From Herpomyces periplanetae (Eukaryota; Ascomycota; Laboulbeniomycetes; Herpomycetales; Herpomycetaceae), in contig WMKJ01000075.1 in assembly GCA_009733715.1 (NCBI GenBank), forward strand, positions 1 to 64,000: DNA of 64,000 bases, in the 5' to 3' direction. Below are positions 10,562 through 21,121 of the stretch, piece after piece; the first letter of the stretch is position 1, and each line of letters starts with the position of its first letter. The notes below the pieces were generated by a model. That model did no database searches. It was not told where the DNA came from and saw only the letters and a list, made by a program, of their open reading frames with translations. The position numbers were made by a program, and so were the translations under genes.

Positions 10562-11923
10562 ATGTCTTTACGTGAGAGTTTAATCAATTCCGCCGTAAGT
10601 TATCATCTAAACTCTATACCTCTGCTAATCATCTTTATTTTTACTCATTTTTACTTACTATCCACAGGTTGTCTGTATGTACCTCCAATCTTTTCTATAC
10701 ATTTCATCTACCTTGCGCTTTCTAATTTTACTCTCCTAAAAGTTCTACGTGATCCAAACGTCGCCAATGCTCCCCTCGAAAAAAAAATCGCCTTTTTACA
10801 AGCTAAAAATTTATCTCAATTGGAAATTGATGCTGCTTTATCCCGCTCCACCACCAGTCCTACCCCTTCGTCCCCTACCAACATCGATTCTTCTTCACTT
10901 AATTCCACTTTTCCCCCAAAACCTTTTTTGCCCCCATTAAACCACTATGACTACTACTCGGATTCTTCTCGCAATTTGTACGTTATTTTCCCCTACTTTT
11001 TTTCATTGCAAATCATCCATCCCTCTTCTTCCTTTCACTGACTCTTCAATATCCTTCCCAAAATCCATCCAGCCCAAAACGCGATTGGAGAGATTGGTTC
11101 ATCATGGCCACTGTACTAAGTAGTTTTGGTTACGGTCTATACGTCACCGCAAAGGTATTCCCTCTTTTTCACTGGCATTATCATACTCTAGTTCTAATAC
11201 CTCATCTAGCGTTACATTGTCCCTTTGATAAAACCTCCAACGCCTTCTTTAATTGAACAAGACAAAGCCGAGATAAAAGCTACCTTCGATAAAGCATTTA
11301 CCCTTTTGGACCAATTAGCCTCCGAAACTGCTGCTATAAAAGCTTCGGAAGATGAACGTAAGGTTAAATTGGATACAATTCTAACCCAGCTTGAGACTAC
11401 CATATCAAACCTTAATGAGTCCGAATCTCGCCGTTACGAAGAATCCCGGAAAGTCTCCGATGAGCTGAAAGAATTGCGGGATCTTATTCCACGATCTGTT
11501 AATTCACAACGTGAATTGGCCGAATCAAGATTCACTGAGTTGAGTCAGGAATTAAAAAGTTTCAAAACCCTTTTCCGAAATCGTCTTGCTGCCGGTACGA
11601 TTAACAATACTACTAACCTTGCTTCACGCACTGTTAACTTTTCAACCCCAAATTCTGATGGTACTCACCTTTCAAATGGCATTAAAGAATCAACTGAACC
11701 CAATGCTATATCATCCATCGTTGAAGCCTCGATATCTGATTCTGGCGAACCCGATGAATGCATGACAAATGGTATAACTTCTACTTCGACTCCTCAACCA
11801 CATACTGATCTACCCCCTTCCGATGATTCTTCAGCCGGTATATTTACTTTTCTGCCCTCCAGATTCGTTGAAACGGGTAAAGTCTCCATCCCTGCCTGGC
11901 AATTAGCCGCTAAAAACGCTTAA
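10562..11923 (+). CDS. PEX14: Peroxisomal import docking protein Pex14
   Basis: Five exons: 10562-10594, 10668-10674 (a 7-nt microexon), 10743-10977, 11073-11154 and 11210-11923; 356 residues. Pex14 docks the PTS1/PTS2 receptors Pex5 and Pex7 at the peroxisomal membrane. The conserved N-terminal domain is assembled across the first three exons: RESLINSA, then VV from the microexon, then FLRDPNVANAPLEKK and AFLQAKNL. A Ser/Pro-rich linker follows, then RDWRDWFIMATV with the membrane segment near residues 101-120, the KRYIVPLIKPPTPS block and a coiled coil to about residue 240. Skipping the microexon shifts the frame out of the Pex14 domain, so it is required. All intron phases close. The gene is divergent from RPS12. 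Confidence 0.93.
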
Positions 11924-12633
11924 ATTTTCATTGTCCATGCACCTCGTAGTACCTTTATACTCTTTTTTTAATCCTTCTACTCACCTTCCCACCCTATATT
12001 GGTCAACTTTACTTTTACATCAAATTAATCCTTTGCTATACGTCTCTGTCATTATCATCATATCTCTACACGACAAGTGTTTTGTCGTCAAATTGTATAC
12101 ATATCTATTCCACTACTTTCATTATCGTCATATGTCATATAGCATCGTCATACTCTTTCTTGATATCCCCGTGTTCTTTCACTACTTGTGTATATTGTAT
12201 GTTTACTTTGATTATAATTTAACAATTACCTTTTCCCTACCATCCAACATTAAACTCTCCATCATTATAATCCTTCATTATTTTAACTTTCCCTCCATTT
12301 CTTCCCCTTCGCCGCCCAAAATTCGCGTTTTGCTGTACCTCTCTGTCCACGTGACACTCCCCGCATAGCTTAGTAATCTTTGTTTACACTTTGCTTGGGG
12401 ATCGTCACGTGTTTTGGTTTTTGTAAAAGGCGAAAAGTTGTGATGGTTGAAAGATAAATTTCACGGCCAGATGAGAATTTTTTTCGAAAATTGATGTTGT
12501 TTTACGCGTTAATCAGAATAATTTTCGATATCATTTATTTCTCATTTCGTCAAACCTTTTGATTATTTCGTTATTAATATCATATGGCAAATCATTTTCC
12601 CGTAGGGTATAAAGCATAACTAGTTTAATCAAA
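11924..12633. promoter_or_regulatory. Intergenic region upstream of NDC80
   Basis: A 710-bp spacer between PEX14 and NDC80. It is pyrimidine-rich to about 12310, then carries CACGTG at 12348-12353 (CCACGTGACAC) and at 12406-12411 (GTCACGTGTT), 223-286 bp upstream of the NDC80 start codon. The long frame at 11931-12368 is low-complexity hydrophobic translation of T/C-rich DNA and is not a gene. Confidence 0.55.
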
Positions 12634-14946
12634 ATGGACATTAATCCAAATTCAGTTCGTCGGCATCGTGAGGTAAGAAGATATTATATTTCTTGGAAGG
12701 AAAAACGCTAAATTGTCACGTTTAAACTTATTAACACATAATTTTGCATACAGACGCTAGGACCAATTAGTCAAAATATCTCGAGTATACCCATGCCCGC
12801 TTCTGCTATGAAACGATCAACATCAATCGCCAACTTTCATATTCTACCACCTTCTAAAATACATAAGCGTACCATGAGCTCGGTAATGGGCAGTGGGTCA
12901 TTAAATGCGTCAACTAACTCGGGAAACAACTCTACCGATGCTCTTTTACAGAGAAGAAGTAGCGTTTACAGTGCTCGTCAATCAATGGGAGCCGGTGTAA
13001 CGGCTAACCGACAATCGTTTTTTAGCTTTGCTCCCGTACCTCAAGTTCCTGTACCAGATCCTCGTTCATTGAAAAATCGTACTGTACAATCGGAAATGGT
13101 CCGTGAGCTAACAGATTACTTATCACGTAATAACTTTGAAGTTGAGACTAAAATGAATATTGCCAAATCCCTACGTGATTGTCCCTCACAAAAAGAGTTC
13201 AACGCACTGTTCAAGTGGCTATATAGTCGAGTTGACCCTTCTCATGTTTTTCAGAAAGGTTTGGATACTGAAATGCCAATTTTACTGCGGCAACTGCGCT
13301 ATCCTTGGGAGAAGTCCATCATGAAAAGTCAAATTACCGCTGTCGCACCAAACAATTGGCCAACATTCTTAGGCGTTTTACACTGGATTATGCAATTAGC
13401 CGAAATGATGGAAGCCTTTGCGGCCGGAAAGTACGATTATGCATGCGTTGAAGCGGGTTATGATATTTTCGGCGACCGAATTATTTTTGCTTTTTTAACA
13501 AATGCCTACCGTGATTGGTTACAAGTAGATGAGGATGATGAAGATGATAATGCCGATAGAATAATTGAACCTCACGTTCAAGAGATGGCCATGCGATTTG
13601 ACGAAGCTAACCGAGAGCATTTGGAACAAGTTAAGATACTAGAAGCAAAAAATAAAGAACTAAACGATAAAATTGAAGATATGGGAAAGATCGTTGAAAG
13701 GCGCAAAAAGCTGGACGAGACTGTCTGCGTTTTAGAGGAAGACTTGGGAAAATTTGAGCAATACAATGGGCTCATGAAGTCGAAAGTTGAACGTTACGAA
13801 AATCGTATTAAGATTTTAAAGGAAGAAACCGAAAAGGTTCAGTGTCGAGTAAGAGAAGTTGAGCGCGAAAAAGATGAACTCCAAAAAATCGTTGATGAAC
13901 GTGGCTTATCTATGGAGGATATGGATCGAATGAACGCAGAACGTGAACGGCTTCACAAAAACATCGATGTTACAGCATCTAAGCAAGAAGAAGCTACACG
14001 CCGTGCAAGACAATCTGAACTTGAAGCTGAAGCAAAATATGAGATGCTCGAATCTGCCGTAGAATCTTATAATACTCTAGGTTACCAAATTGCCATTATA
14101 CCATCAACAACCGCCAACGCAAATAATCAAAATTTCGAGTTAACAATAGCACTAAAGGATTTCGATTCATCATCAACTCTTAAAAATGAAATTGGAAATG
14201 ATGAAACTTGCTTCATACGTAGTACCACTGACAATAATCGTTTATTATTAGACTCATTTACAGGATATTCAGCTCATCAAGTATTAAGCCAAGATGTAAG
14301 AAGTGAATCTGATAGCATCCGCAGTCGACTTCAATCTTTACGTAAGGATATATGCGATCGAAGAAACGCTGCTCTCGAAAAAGATATGATTAACCAAGAA
14401 ATGCTTGGAAAAGTTAAAGAAACAATGGACGATAAAAAAACCGAAGTTGAAGCTCTAGGTCACCGAGTCCGCGCGGCTGAAGAAGAATTCGAAAAGACTC
14501 GAGAGGTAAGCTAGGAAAGCGCTACCCAAGTGCATAGGGGAATATGACGTAGTGGATGTGTAGGGCTGAACTAATCACGTGGTGTCATACAGATCACGAA
14601 CCAGCAGAAAATGGCATCGGACGCTCAGATTGAAAAGGTGGAAAAGGAGTTGGCTAATATGAGGGCTGAATTAACGCAGAGTGTACAATTGACTGAGCAA
14701 GAAGAAATGAATGCTAATTTACATTATGAGCAGTTGACATTGACGGCTAATCAGCTTCGGGAAAAATTTCATACTGAACTAGCTCGAATATTAGATGATG
14801 TTATAAACTTTAAAGTTCACGTTCAAAAATGTTTAGAGGAATACGAACAGTTTGTCGCCGAAGTTGTCGAAGCTGAGTGCAATAGTTTAGAAAGTGAATA
14901 TCAATCATCCGATAATGAAAATGGTCAATCAAATGATGCTGTGTAA
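12634..14946 (+). CDS. NDC80: Kinetochore protein Ndc80
   Basis: Three exons, 12634-12672, 12754-14505 and 14593-14946 (introns 81 and 87 bp), give 714 residues. Ndc80 (Hec1) is the microtubule-binding subunit of the outer-kinetochore Ndc80 complex. A basic, Ser-rich tail ([13 protein letters not shown] at the start) precedes the calponin-homology head beginning near [11 protein letters not shown] (residue 112), with [23 protein letters not shown] and [16 protein letters not shown], all family signatures. Two long heptad regions (about 270-430 and 560-690) form the coiled-coil rod. The start is chosen because the 13-residue first exon joins in phase 0 to the acceptor at 12753. Two CACGTG sites lie 220-290 bp upstream and another lies inside the last intron. 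It ends 56 bp from the convergent INO80C gene. Confidence 0.95.
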
Positions 14947-15002
14947 ATTTGAAAATCACAATATTCCAAGATTGACATTTTCATGTTAATGAGATGATTA
15001 TC

Positions 15003-15521
15003 TCATTTCAAAATAGTATGAGCAGCTCGTGCTTCAAGATACTTTTCCGGCATATCTTGTGATAGCGACAATATGAAAGCAAACACTTCTCGATTATGAT
15101 ATCGCAGCCTCGTTTTTGGATCCAAATATGGTGCCACTAAACCTGTAATATCACAATATCGACGTTGAGATTGTGGTTTAAGTGAAGGTGCTGCCTCCAT
15201 GCTAGAATATGATGGCCGTGTCCTTTTAATCGTTGGTAAAATATTCGTCGAGTTTATCGATTCATTATTTCCTTCTCCAGCCGTTACACTTGTCGCTGCC
15301 GCTGCCGCCGCTTGTTCTGCTTCGCGTCGTCCCACCTCTAGCATAATTTGTCGGATAGTTTTATTTCTTCTTTGAGGTGGACGCCAGTTTGAGTTCCGAA
15401 AATTTCGCTCATACGTGTTTATATTCAACTTGTCTAACAAATTTTGATGATTTATACTCTCTTCCGCCATTGCCGCTGCTATCACCGGATTTCCACCTGT
15501 CGATGGCGTTAATGGTGCCAT
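15003..15521 (-). CDS. IES6: INO80 chromatin-remodelling subunit Ies6/INO80C (YL1-C domain)
   Basis: A single exon of 172 residues. The N-terminal block RNFRNSNWRPPQRRNKTIRQ and the C-terminal YL1-C domain (RYCDITGLVAPYLDPKTRL, YHNREVFAFI) identify Ies6/INO80C. This subunit with Arp5 couples the INO80 ATPase to nucleosome sliding and H2A.Z exchange in the nucleus. An Ala-rich low-complexity linker joins the two parts. The length is normal for the family and the ATG at 15521 precedes all conserved sequence. The gene converges on NDC80 and shares a 310-bp bidirectional promoter with DAD4, with CACGTG at its centre. Confidence 0.92.
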   Translation of the reverse strand: MAPLTPSTGGNPVIAAAMAEESINHQNLLDKLNINTYERNFRNSNWRPPQRRNKTIRQIMLEVGRREAEQAAAAAATSVTAGEGNNESINSTNILPTIKRTRPSYSSMEAAPSLKPQSQRRYCDITGLVAPYLDPKTRLRYHNREVFAFILSLSQDMPEKYLEARAAHTILK

Positions 15522-15831
15522 TTACCACCTAAAAAAATTATCCTTGAATAAACAACTTATTTGCATCAACGTTTTTCTCAAATTCCCTACACCAATATCC
15601 CATCTAAATCCCTAATCAAATCATATTCTCCAAGCCTTTATTCCCTCCACTTGAATTTTCTTCCTCCGTATCACGTGCTCTGGTACGGGAATAAAGTTTG
15701 ATCTCAGGCGTGTGCGTCGTGAACCCAATTTTTAACGCAAATAGTTTGCTCTTTTAACAAAGTTAATCAAAATTTGATTCGCAAAAAAGTCAAATTAGGT
15801 TGTTTGTGAAAAGTTGAACCTGATAATAACA
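15522..15831. promoter_or_regulatory. Bidirectional promoter INO80C/DAD4 with central CACGTG
   Basis: A 310-bp region between divergent start codons. The only CACGTG (15672-15677, in TATCACGTGCTC) lies 150 bp from the INO80C ATG and 154 bp from the DAD4 ATG, essentially dead centre. Confidence 0.65.
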
Positions 15832-16377
15832 ATGGTACGTTAATCAAGTTAAGTTTCGATTTCCATAGTCTTTAATAGATAAGTTTATGTTAACAGTATT
15901 ATAGGAAAGCCCACACGAGCAACAACAATCGCTATTGTTAAATCGAATTATTAATAATGTTGTACGTGGGTACATATATTCATAGAAGGTTTTGAACTCT
16001 TCAAACTGTGTGTTTGCATGAATATATAATGGAATAGTGAAAATTATGCCTGGCTAAGCGTGTTAAGGGAAAACAAGATGGTATCCGTGTAGAGCAAGTT
16101 GAACGAATCAATCGTTTTATTGAATAAATCGCTGCACGTGAGTATTTATCATAAAGTTTACCAAATTGCGAAGGCTTACAGCGCAATAGGCTATAAATGT
16201 GGAAAATATGAACGCTGAGCTTGTAGCGCAGATGTTCAAAAATTACGAATCAAATGTCATGTTTCACTTGGAGGGTAAGTTGGGGTTGTGAACTAGTGTT
16301 TGCATGGTATGTGAATATTGCTTACAGAATTCAATTATCGTCATGTAGCTACAGGTGAAAGTGAAGATTTAGCTTGA
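15832..16377 (+). CDS. DAD4: DASH complex subunit Dad4
   Basis: Assembled by hand from five short exons: 15832-15834 (ATG alone), 15905-15961, 16093-16137, 16190-16274 and 16328-16377; 79 residues. The product starts [20 protein letters not shown] and continues [15 protein letters not shown], then [19 protein letters not shown] and ESNVMFHLE. Yeast Dad4 begins MENPHEQVQANILSRIIGNI and has LNESVAILN at the same place. Dad4 is part of the ten-protein DASH/Dam1 ring that couples kinetochores to microtubule plus ends. Exons 2-4 are well supported. The last intron (16275-16327) is uncertain: without it the protein would end a few codons after HLE. The introns are 70, 131, 52 and 53 bp. The gene shares a 310-bp promoter with INO80C and lies under 1 kb from NDC80, its functional partner. 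Confidence 0.88.
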
Positions 16378-16530
16378 TGTTGCCGATAAATTTACAGTAA
16401 CGAACAATTATAATGGTTAGCTGAAGCAAGATATGTGAGATGAAGTGAAGTATATATAATATATGTATATGCGTACACGCATGCACGCATGCGCGCCAAC
16501 ATGCATGTATACAAAGCAAAGGAAACAATA
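16378..16530. other. Short convergent spacer with alternating purine-pyrimidine tract
   Basis: The 3' spacer between DAD4 and the cytochrome b561-like gene. It contains GTATATGCGTACACGCATGC-type alternation at about 16455-16512. Both 3' ends point into it. Confidence 0.55.
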
Positions 16531-17334
16531 TCAAGGATTTTCCGGATCAGCAGTGTTGACGATAGCTTGATAACCGGACGGCCGTGTTAATGAATGTGTG
16601 ATGCGAGTAAAGCAGTCAACTGTGAAGGTATAGGTGTCGTTTAGCCTGTGTCGCAAAAGGTATACAGCATGACCGATGATAGCGGCGTAAAAGGTGGCAG
16701 ATACAAGGGTATACAATGTGTAAGCAGGAGAGACGGCAAAGGCGTGTCTAGCCAGACGAAATCCTAAAATTCCGTTAAACATACCGAGGCCGATAACGGC
16801 GCGGCCAAAATAAACGTGAAAATGTGTATAAACACTCGATATGCTGCGTTTCACGAAAATTCGATGGTGAAGGTATCCCGTTACAGGCTGGACAGCCAGT
16901 ATTCCGCAAACGAACATTCCGATAAGTGGATGAGTACGCGTAAGCTGCGTAAAATCCGGAGGGATAGTGTGTCAGAGTGTATGATGAAGATTAACTCTGG
17001 AAATATTTTTGAGCGTACACACGAGTCGACTTACTATATGCCAATTTAATGCTAATTTTAACCCCGTTCCCAAGCAAACTAGCATTACGCAACATGCAAA
17101 GCTTTGTACGTAAACGTGAGCTTTGAAAGCGTAAGTTGATGGAAGAAAGCGTATGGCGAGACTACCCATGGGAAAAAACAATGCCATAGCCAGCGCCCCA
17201 TGGAAACCATGCACGAGGATTAACTTTTTGGTGAAGCTGTAAGAAAGGGTTGAGATATTTGATGATGATGGTGTTGCTACATCCGACGTTGTTGTAACGT
17301 GAGATGGTAGAACATTGGAACTGGTTGGTAGCAT
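16531..17334 (-). CDS. Cytochrome b561/ferric-reductase-type transmembrane protein
   Basis: Two exons, 17334-17035 and 16944-16531, with a 90-bp phase-0 intron; 237 residues. It has about five clear membrane helices and conserved His positions of the cytochrome b561 (FRRS1/cellobiose-dehydrogenase-like) domain. These are HGFHGALAM (H42), HVYVQ (H73), HPLIGM (H105, just after the splice) and HFHVYFGR (H143). Such proteins bind two haems and carry electrons across a membrane, usually from ascorbate or a fused DOMON haem domain. Here there is no DOMON domain and no clear signal peptide before the first helix. An in-frame stop lies upstream of the chosen ATG, so any further N-terminus would need another exon. 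Substrate and membrane are unknown. Confidence 0.82.
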
Positions 17335-18679
17335 GAGGGAAAAGTTGCAAATGATAAATAATATTAAGTCTTTGTTATCTCAATATGGGAAGCGTTTAGG
17401 TTGATCTCACATTAGTGAAGTATAATATAACAGCAGATGAGAGTGAGTGTAAAGTGATGCTAACGGTATTGACGAGAAGTTTTTAGGCGTTAGGTGAATT
17501 ATGGAGCAGTGTGAATATAGTGTTTAGCCTATGGTATGTTTGTGTGTCCAGGCGCGGGGTCGGGTCGGGGTCGGCTAGATAAGGGAATTTACAGAAATGG
17601 AATCAAGTGTGAATAGACACGCATGTCAACTTGAAGGTTCTATTTTTCACGCAAGGGCGAATTAGTAGTTGAGGAGTAGAAGTGGATGTATAAACGTGAA
17701 ATTTACGCATAGATGGACATTCAAGTTTGACCAAGGTTAGCAAGTACAGGAATGGGAAACTTAATGCGGTTTAGATAGTATATTGTGTGTATAGGTATTT
17801 CATCTACTGACAAGATGAACAACGAATGCGGAGGTACGCAAACAACCCGAGTACATTAGTACTGCTTGCGTTTGGTTGAGCGTATATTTTTGCACAATAT
17901 TTTAACAAAGTGGTGAACAAACCAACGTTTAACGTGCCAATGTCAGAAATTGTACATTTTACGCTTAATATAAATGTGTGTACCGACCGTATACCGAGCA
18001 ATACATATTTGATCAATCTGGCACATAGCCAATAGGTATGCGCGGCTGGCATAAGTTTACACAAATCGAACTACCAACGAAGGGAATGAAAGTATGAGCT
18101 GGCGAAGGAACATGCGCGCGCTTGTAAATAAGTGTATGTGTGTATCTGTCATGTCATAGAAGTCAGGCTAATACAACTTCAGAGTTTAACGCTACAACGT
18201 ATCATTCACGATAATGTGTATACATGATAATCTTATGGGGGGCGAATAGGTTACAAGTTAAGTTTAAAAGAAGCAAATCTCTTCCAATGTATACTCACTT
18301 GGTGAAACTAAGTCAAAACACATTCTGATAACTTGTAGACAAGCTACCAGAGAAGATCAAGTCCAAAATTAGTACCGGTCAAGCAAGCCAAATCAAGCCT
18401 AAACATCAAGCTGTCCATGCCCAAGATCAAAAATACCTCGCACCAACTTACAACCCAGCATAAAACACGCCAAAACGCTTATCTCGAACACAATCTGGGG
18501 AAGCCAAAAATAGATTTCAGCCTTACAAGGCGGGGTTCCACTTTTCTGCCCCACTTTTCGTCTCAACTTTTGATGATTCCCGAATTGGGTAAGTTGCGTC
18601 CTACTTTGAGTTTCCGTTTTTTGTTAGCGGTTTGCTGGGGGAGCGGGGCAGAGAATTGGTTTATGGGAGGAGTTTGGTT

Positions 18680-18760
18680 GTGTTTTGTGTTGTGTGTTTT
18701 GTTCTTTGTGCTTTGTGCTTTGTGCTTTGCTCTTTGCTCTTTGCTCTTTGCGCTTTACTC
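18680..18760. repeat. Heptanucleotide CTTTGTG/CTTTGCT tandem repeat
   Basis: TTGTGTTTTG-like sequence passes into three CTTTGTG units and about four CTTTGCT/CTTTGCG units. Non-coding and pyrimidine-rich. Confidence 0.75.
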
Positions 18761-19714
18761 TTCATCCTCCGTTATCCATCTTCCCCATCCCTTCCCTTCT
18801 ACCCCACACCCCAAATCTTTCCCTTTCCATGCTAAGTTAATTTATCTTGTAATTTCATCAAACAAGGCTAAAAACATTTACATTCAATTCATACAGCGTC
18901 GTACTAATCTATCATGATATGTGGATATTTGGTGAATTTACAAAATGTAAACCCTTGCAATAGTAGTATGAAATTACTTATCTTTTCCCGATAAGTTGTC
19001 CTTGACAGTTATTAACCTCTCCTGTTAATCTGGTACAGATTAATGGCTCTATCATCATCATACTCAACAATCTATTTATACTATCCTTCGTTAAATTTTG
19101 AACCTTCTAATGTGTCAAATCAACAAGGAATATCTCAGGTCAGGTATATCTACTTATCACCATTTTAACCTTATATACCCCAACTACTTGAAATACGCAT
19201 ATTTTCGTATTCGCTAATCTCCAGACATAATTGCCAGCATCTAGAACTACCATTTTCTACTTCCATGCTTTTCCCTTCACTTTGCTGAACAATATCTCAA
19301 TCATATCCTAGCCAAGCTCTCCATTCAGCACAACCCAGCATTATTACTTTTCTTATGTATGAATACACTTTCTTGATAGATTGTTATGCTCAATCATGCT
19401 GCCTGTCGAATATTTCCTCATCAATGGTAAGCTCACTAAAATCTTGCTACTTCCCCTGCGATCAAAAGCAAGGAGTCTTATCGCATAAATTTACACTTAC
19501 ACTTACACACTTGTGTTTTATTTTCTCTATTTTCTTTTTTCACTTGTACTAATCTTCTTGCCATGATTCACATACTCTTTCGTTAACTCTCCCATCCATT
19601 TGTCCCTCTAAGCATACGTGAATCACTCAGCGACAAATCCCATCATCCTTCATGTTTGTTATACTACCCCTTGTTTGTGTGCACAGGTTCCCCAGTATAC
19701 TTACATGTGAGTAT

Positions 19715-19782
19715 GTGTACCCATATGCATGTGCCTATGCATACATGCATCCATGCGTGCGTGTGTGCGTGCGTGCGTACTC
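19715..19782. repeat. Alternating purine-pyrimidine tract (TGCATG/GTGCGT)
   Basis: ATGCATGTGCCTATGCATAC is followed by CATGCGTGCGTGTGTGCGTG-like sequence, mostly strictly alternating. It lies in the gene-free region upstream of the Zn2Cys6 gene. Confidence 0.65.
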
Positions 19783-20918
19783 TGACCACTAACATTTACC
19801 GTATATCAACCCTCCGTATCATTCGCCCTCTTACGGCTAAATTGGTTAACGTTCAACTTTGATATTGCTGCCGCTACTTCTTTCGTTGCTGTCGGTATCG
19901 TTACGTCTCAATCAAATCCTTTTAAACTTCCAACATGCATTAATTTCGTCAAACTCACTTAGCTAATTTACCCATTTGGTGGTTGGTTAATCAATCAGTT
20001 AACTTCTCGTCTTCACTAAGTTGTAAAGTAAGTTGCATACTTATCCGTTTATTAATTTTCCTTCAATGCAAACTAATATTCCCTTCCATTTTGTCGTTTA
20101 TATTAACATTTCCCCAGTTAATTTATCCTGCCATGCAGGACTTCGTCACTAGGTCGTGTTACCTTGCTCTTATCGTGCACTCGTTCTACCCTCACATTTC
20201 ACAATACATTCGGTAAACCATTTACCTTCTTCAACTCATACACACCCTCATACACTTTCCCTACTCCACTCATCCTCGATATTCCGTGTCTAGGTTTGCT
20301 TCCATGCGCGCACCTGCGCGCAAGAATTAGCACCCATAGCAAACGCTTCTTAATTCAGGTGTATACCAACTTTCATTCGCGCTCGCGCCCTAGCTTTTCA
20401 TACCCCGTTCTCTTACTTATATACTACCTATTCAGTCCTATCTACCCATCCTCTTTTTCTCACTTTCAATCAGTCCACTAATTTCTTTCAATCTAATCCG
20501 CTTCCCTCATCAAAGTTGCGTTTGTTTTGCATATAATCCAGTGCCTCGCTGAATTAACAAGCCCTTTGTTCTCTCCTCTCCTTTTCTCCACCTAACCTTA
20601 CTCACTCTAAATTCTATATACATTTAACGTGCTAAAGTTTGATGGAACTAGCCTTAATGATCCGGACTCTGCCGTATATTCCTTCGATTATTTTCCAACT
20701 TAGCTGGTCTAAGTTCCCTTCAACCTAACATTGTGACCTCATTCCCTTCTCCCCGATATTCTGCCAATCCATCGCTTATTTTTACCTTATAGTTTGCATC
20801 TACACTCAATATTACTCGTTATCTTCCTCGTTTTTCTTCACTATCTACTCTGAGATATACACATACTCTCTCAAACCTTCGTTTATATCTTTTATATTCC
20901 CCTCAAGTTCTCCCCAGC

Positions 20919-20924
20919 ACGTGT
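20919..20924. promoter_or_regulatory. CACGTG E-box upstream of the Zn2Cys6 regulator
   Basis: Context CAGCACGTGTGATG, 197 bp upstream of the start codon at 21122, a spacing similar to other genes in the window. Confidence 0.5.
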
Positions 20925-21121
20925 GATGTGTACAATCCATCGTTTAAATATTCCCTTATCATCATATTTACTTTGCTGAACAATCGTTTACTTGGTCTAC
21001 TAAATTATCGTTTTTGTTGTACTCCCTTGAGCGTACAAGTTCTTCTCACTTTTATCTTGACCATTGACTTTTATCGTATTATATGTACAACTTATAAATT
21101 GACCACAACCTTAACGCTATA

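Larger units (their letters stand above)
17335..21121. other. Long gene-free stretch upstream of the Zn2Cys6 gene
   Basis: No conserved protein was seen in 3.8 kb. From about 18950 to 21121 the plus strand is strongly pyrimidine-rich, which is typical here of DNA upstream of plus-strand genes and may be promoter or long 5' leader for the regulator at 21122. It holds heptamer repeats (18680-18760), a TGCATGCG-type alternating tract (19715-19780) and CACGTG at 20919-20924, 197 bp before the start codon. Frames such as 18417-18917 are repeat-driven and not called. Confidence 0.6.

Noticed and set aside
11931-12368. 145-codon frame between PEX14 and NDC80
   Set aside because: Hydrophobic low-complexity translation of pyrimidine-rich DNA; ends within the E-box promoter of NDC80.
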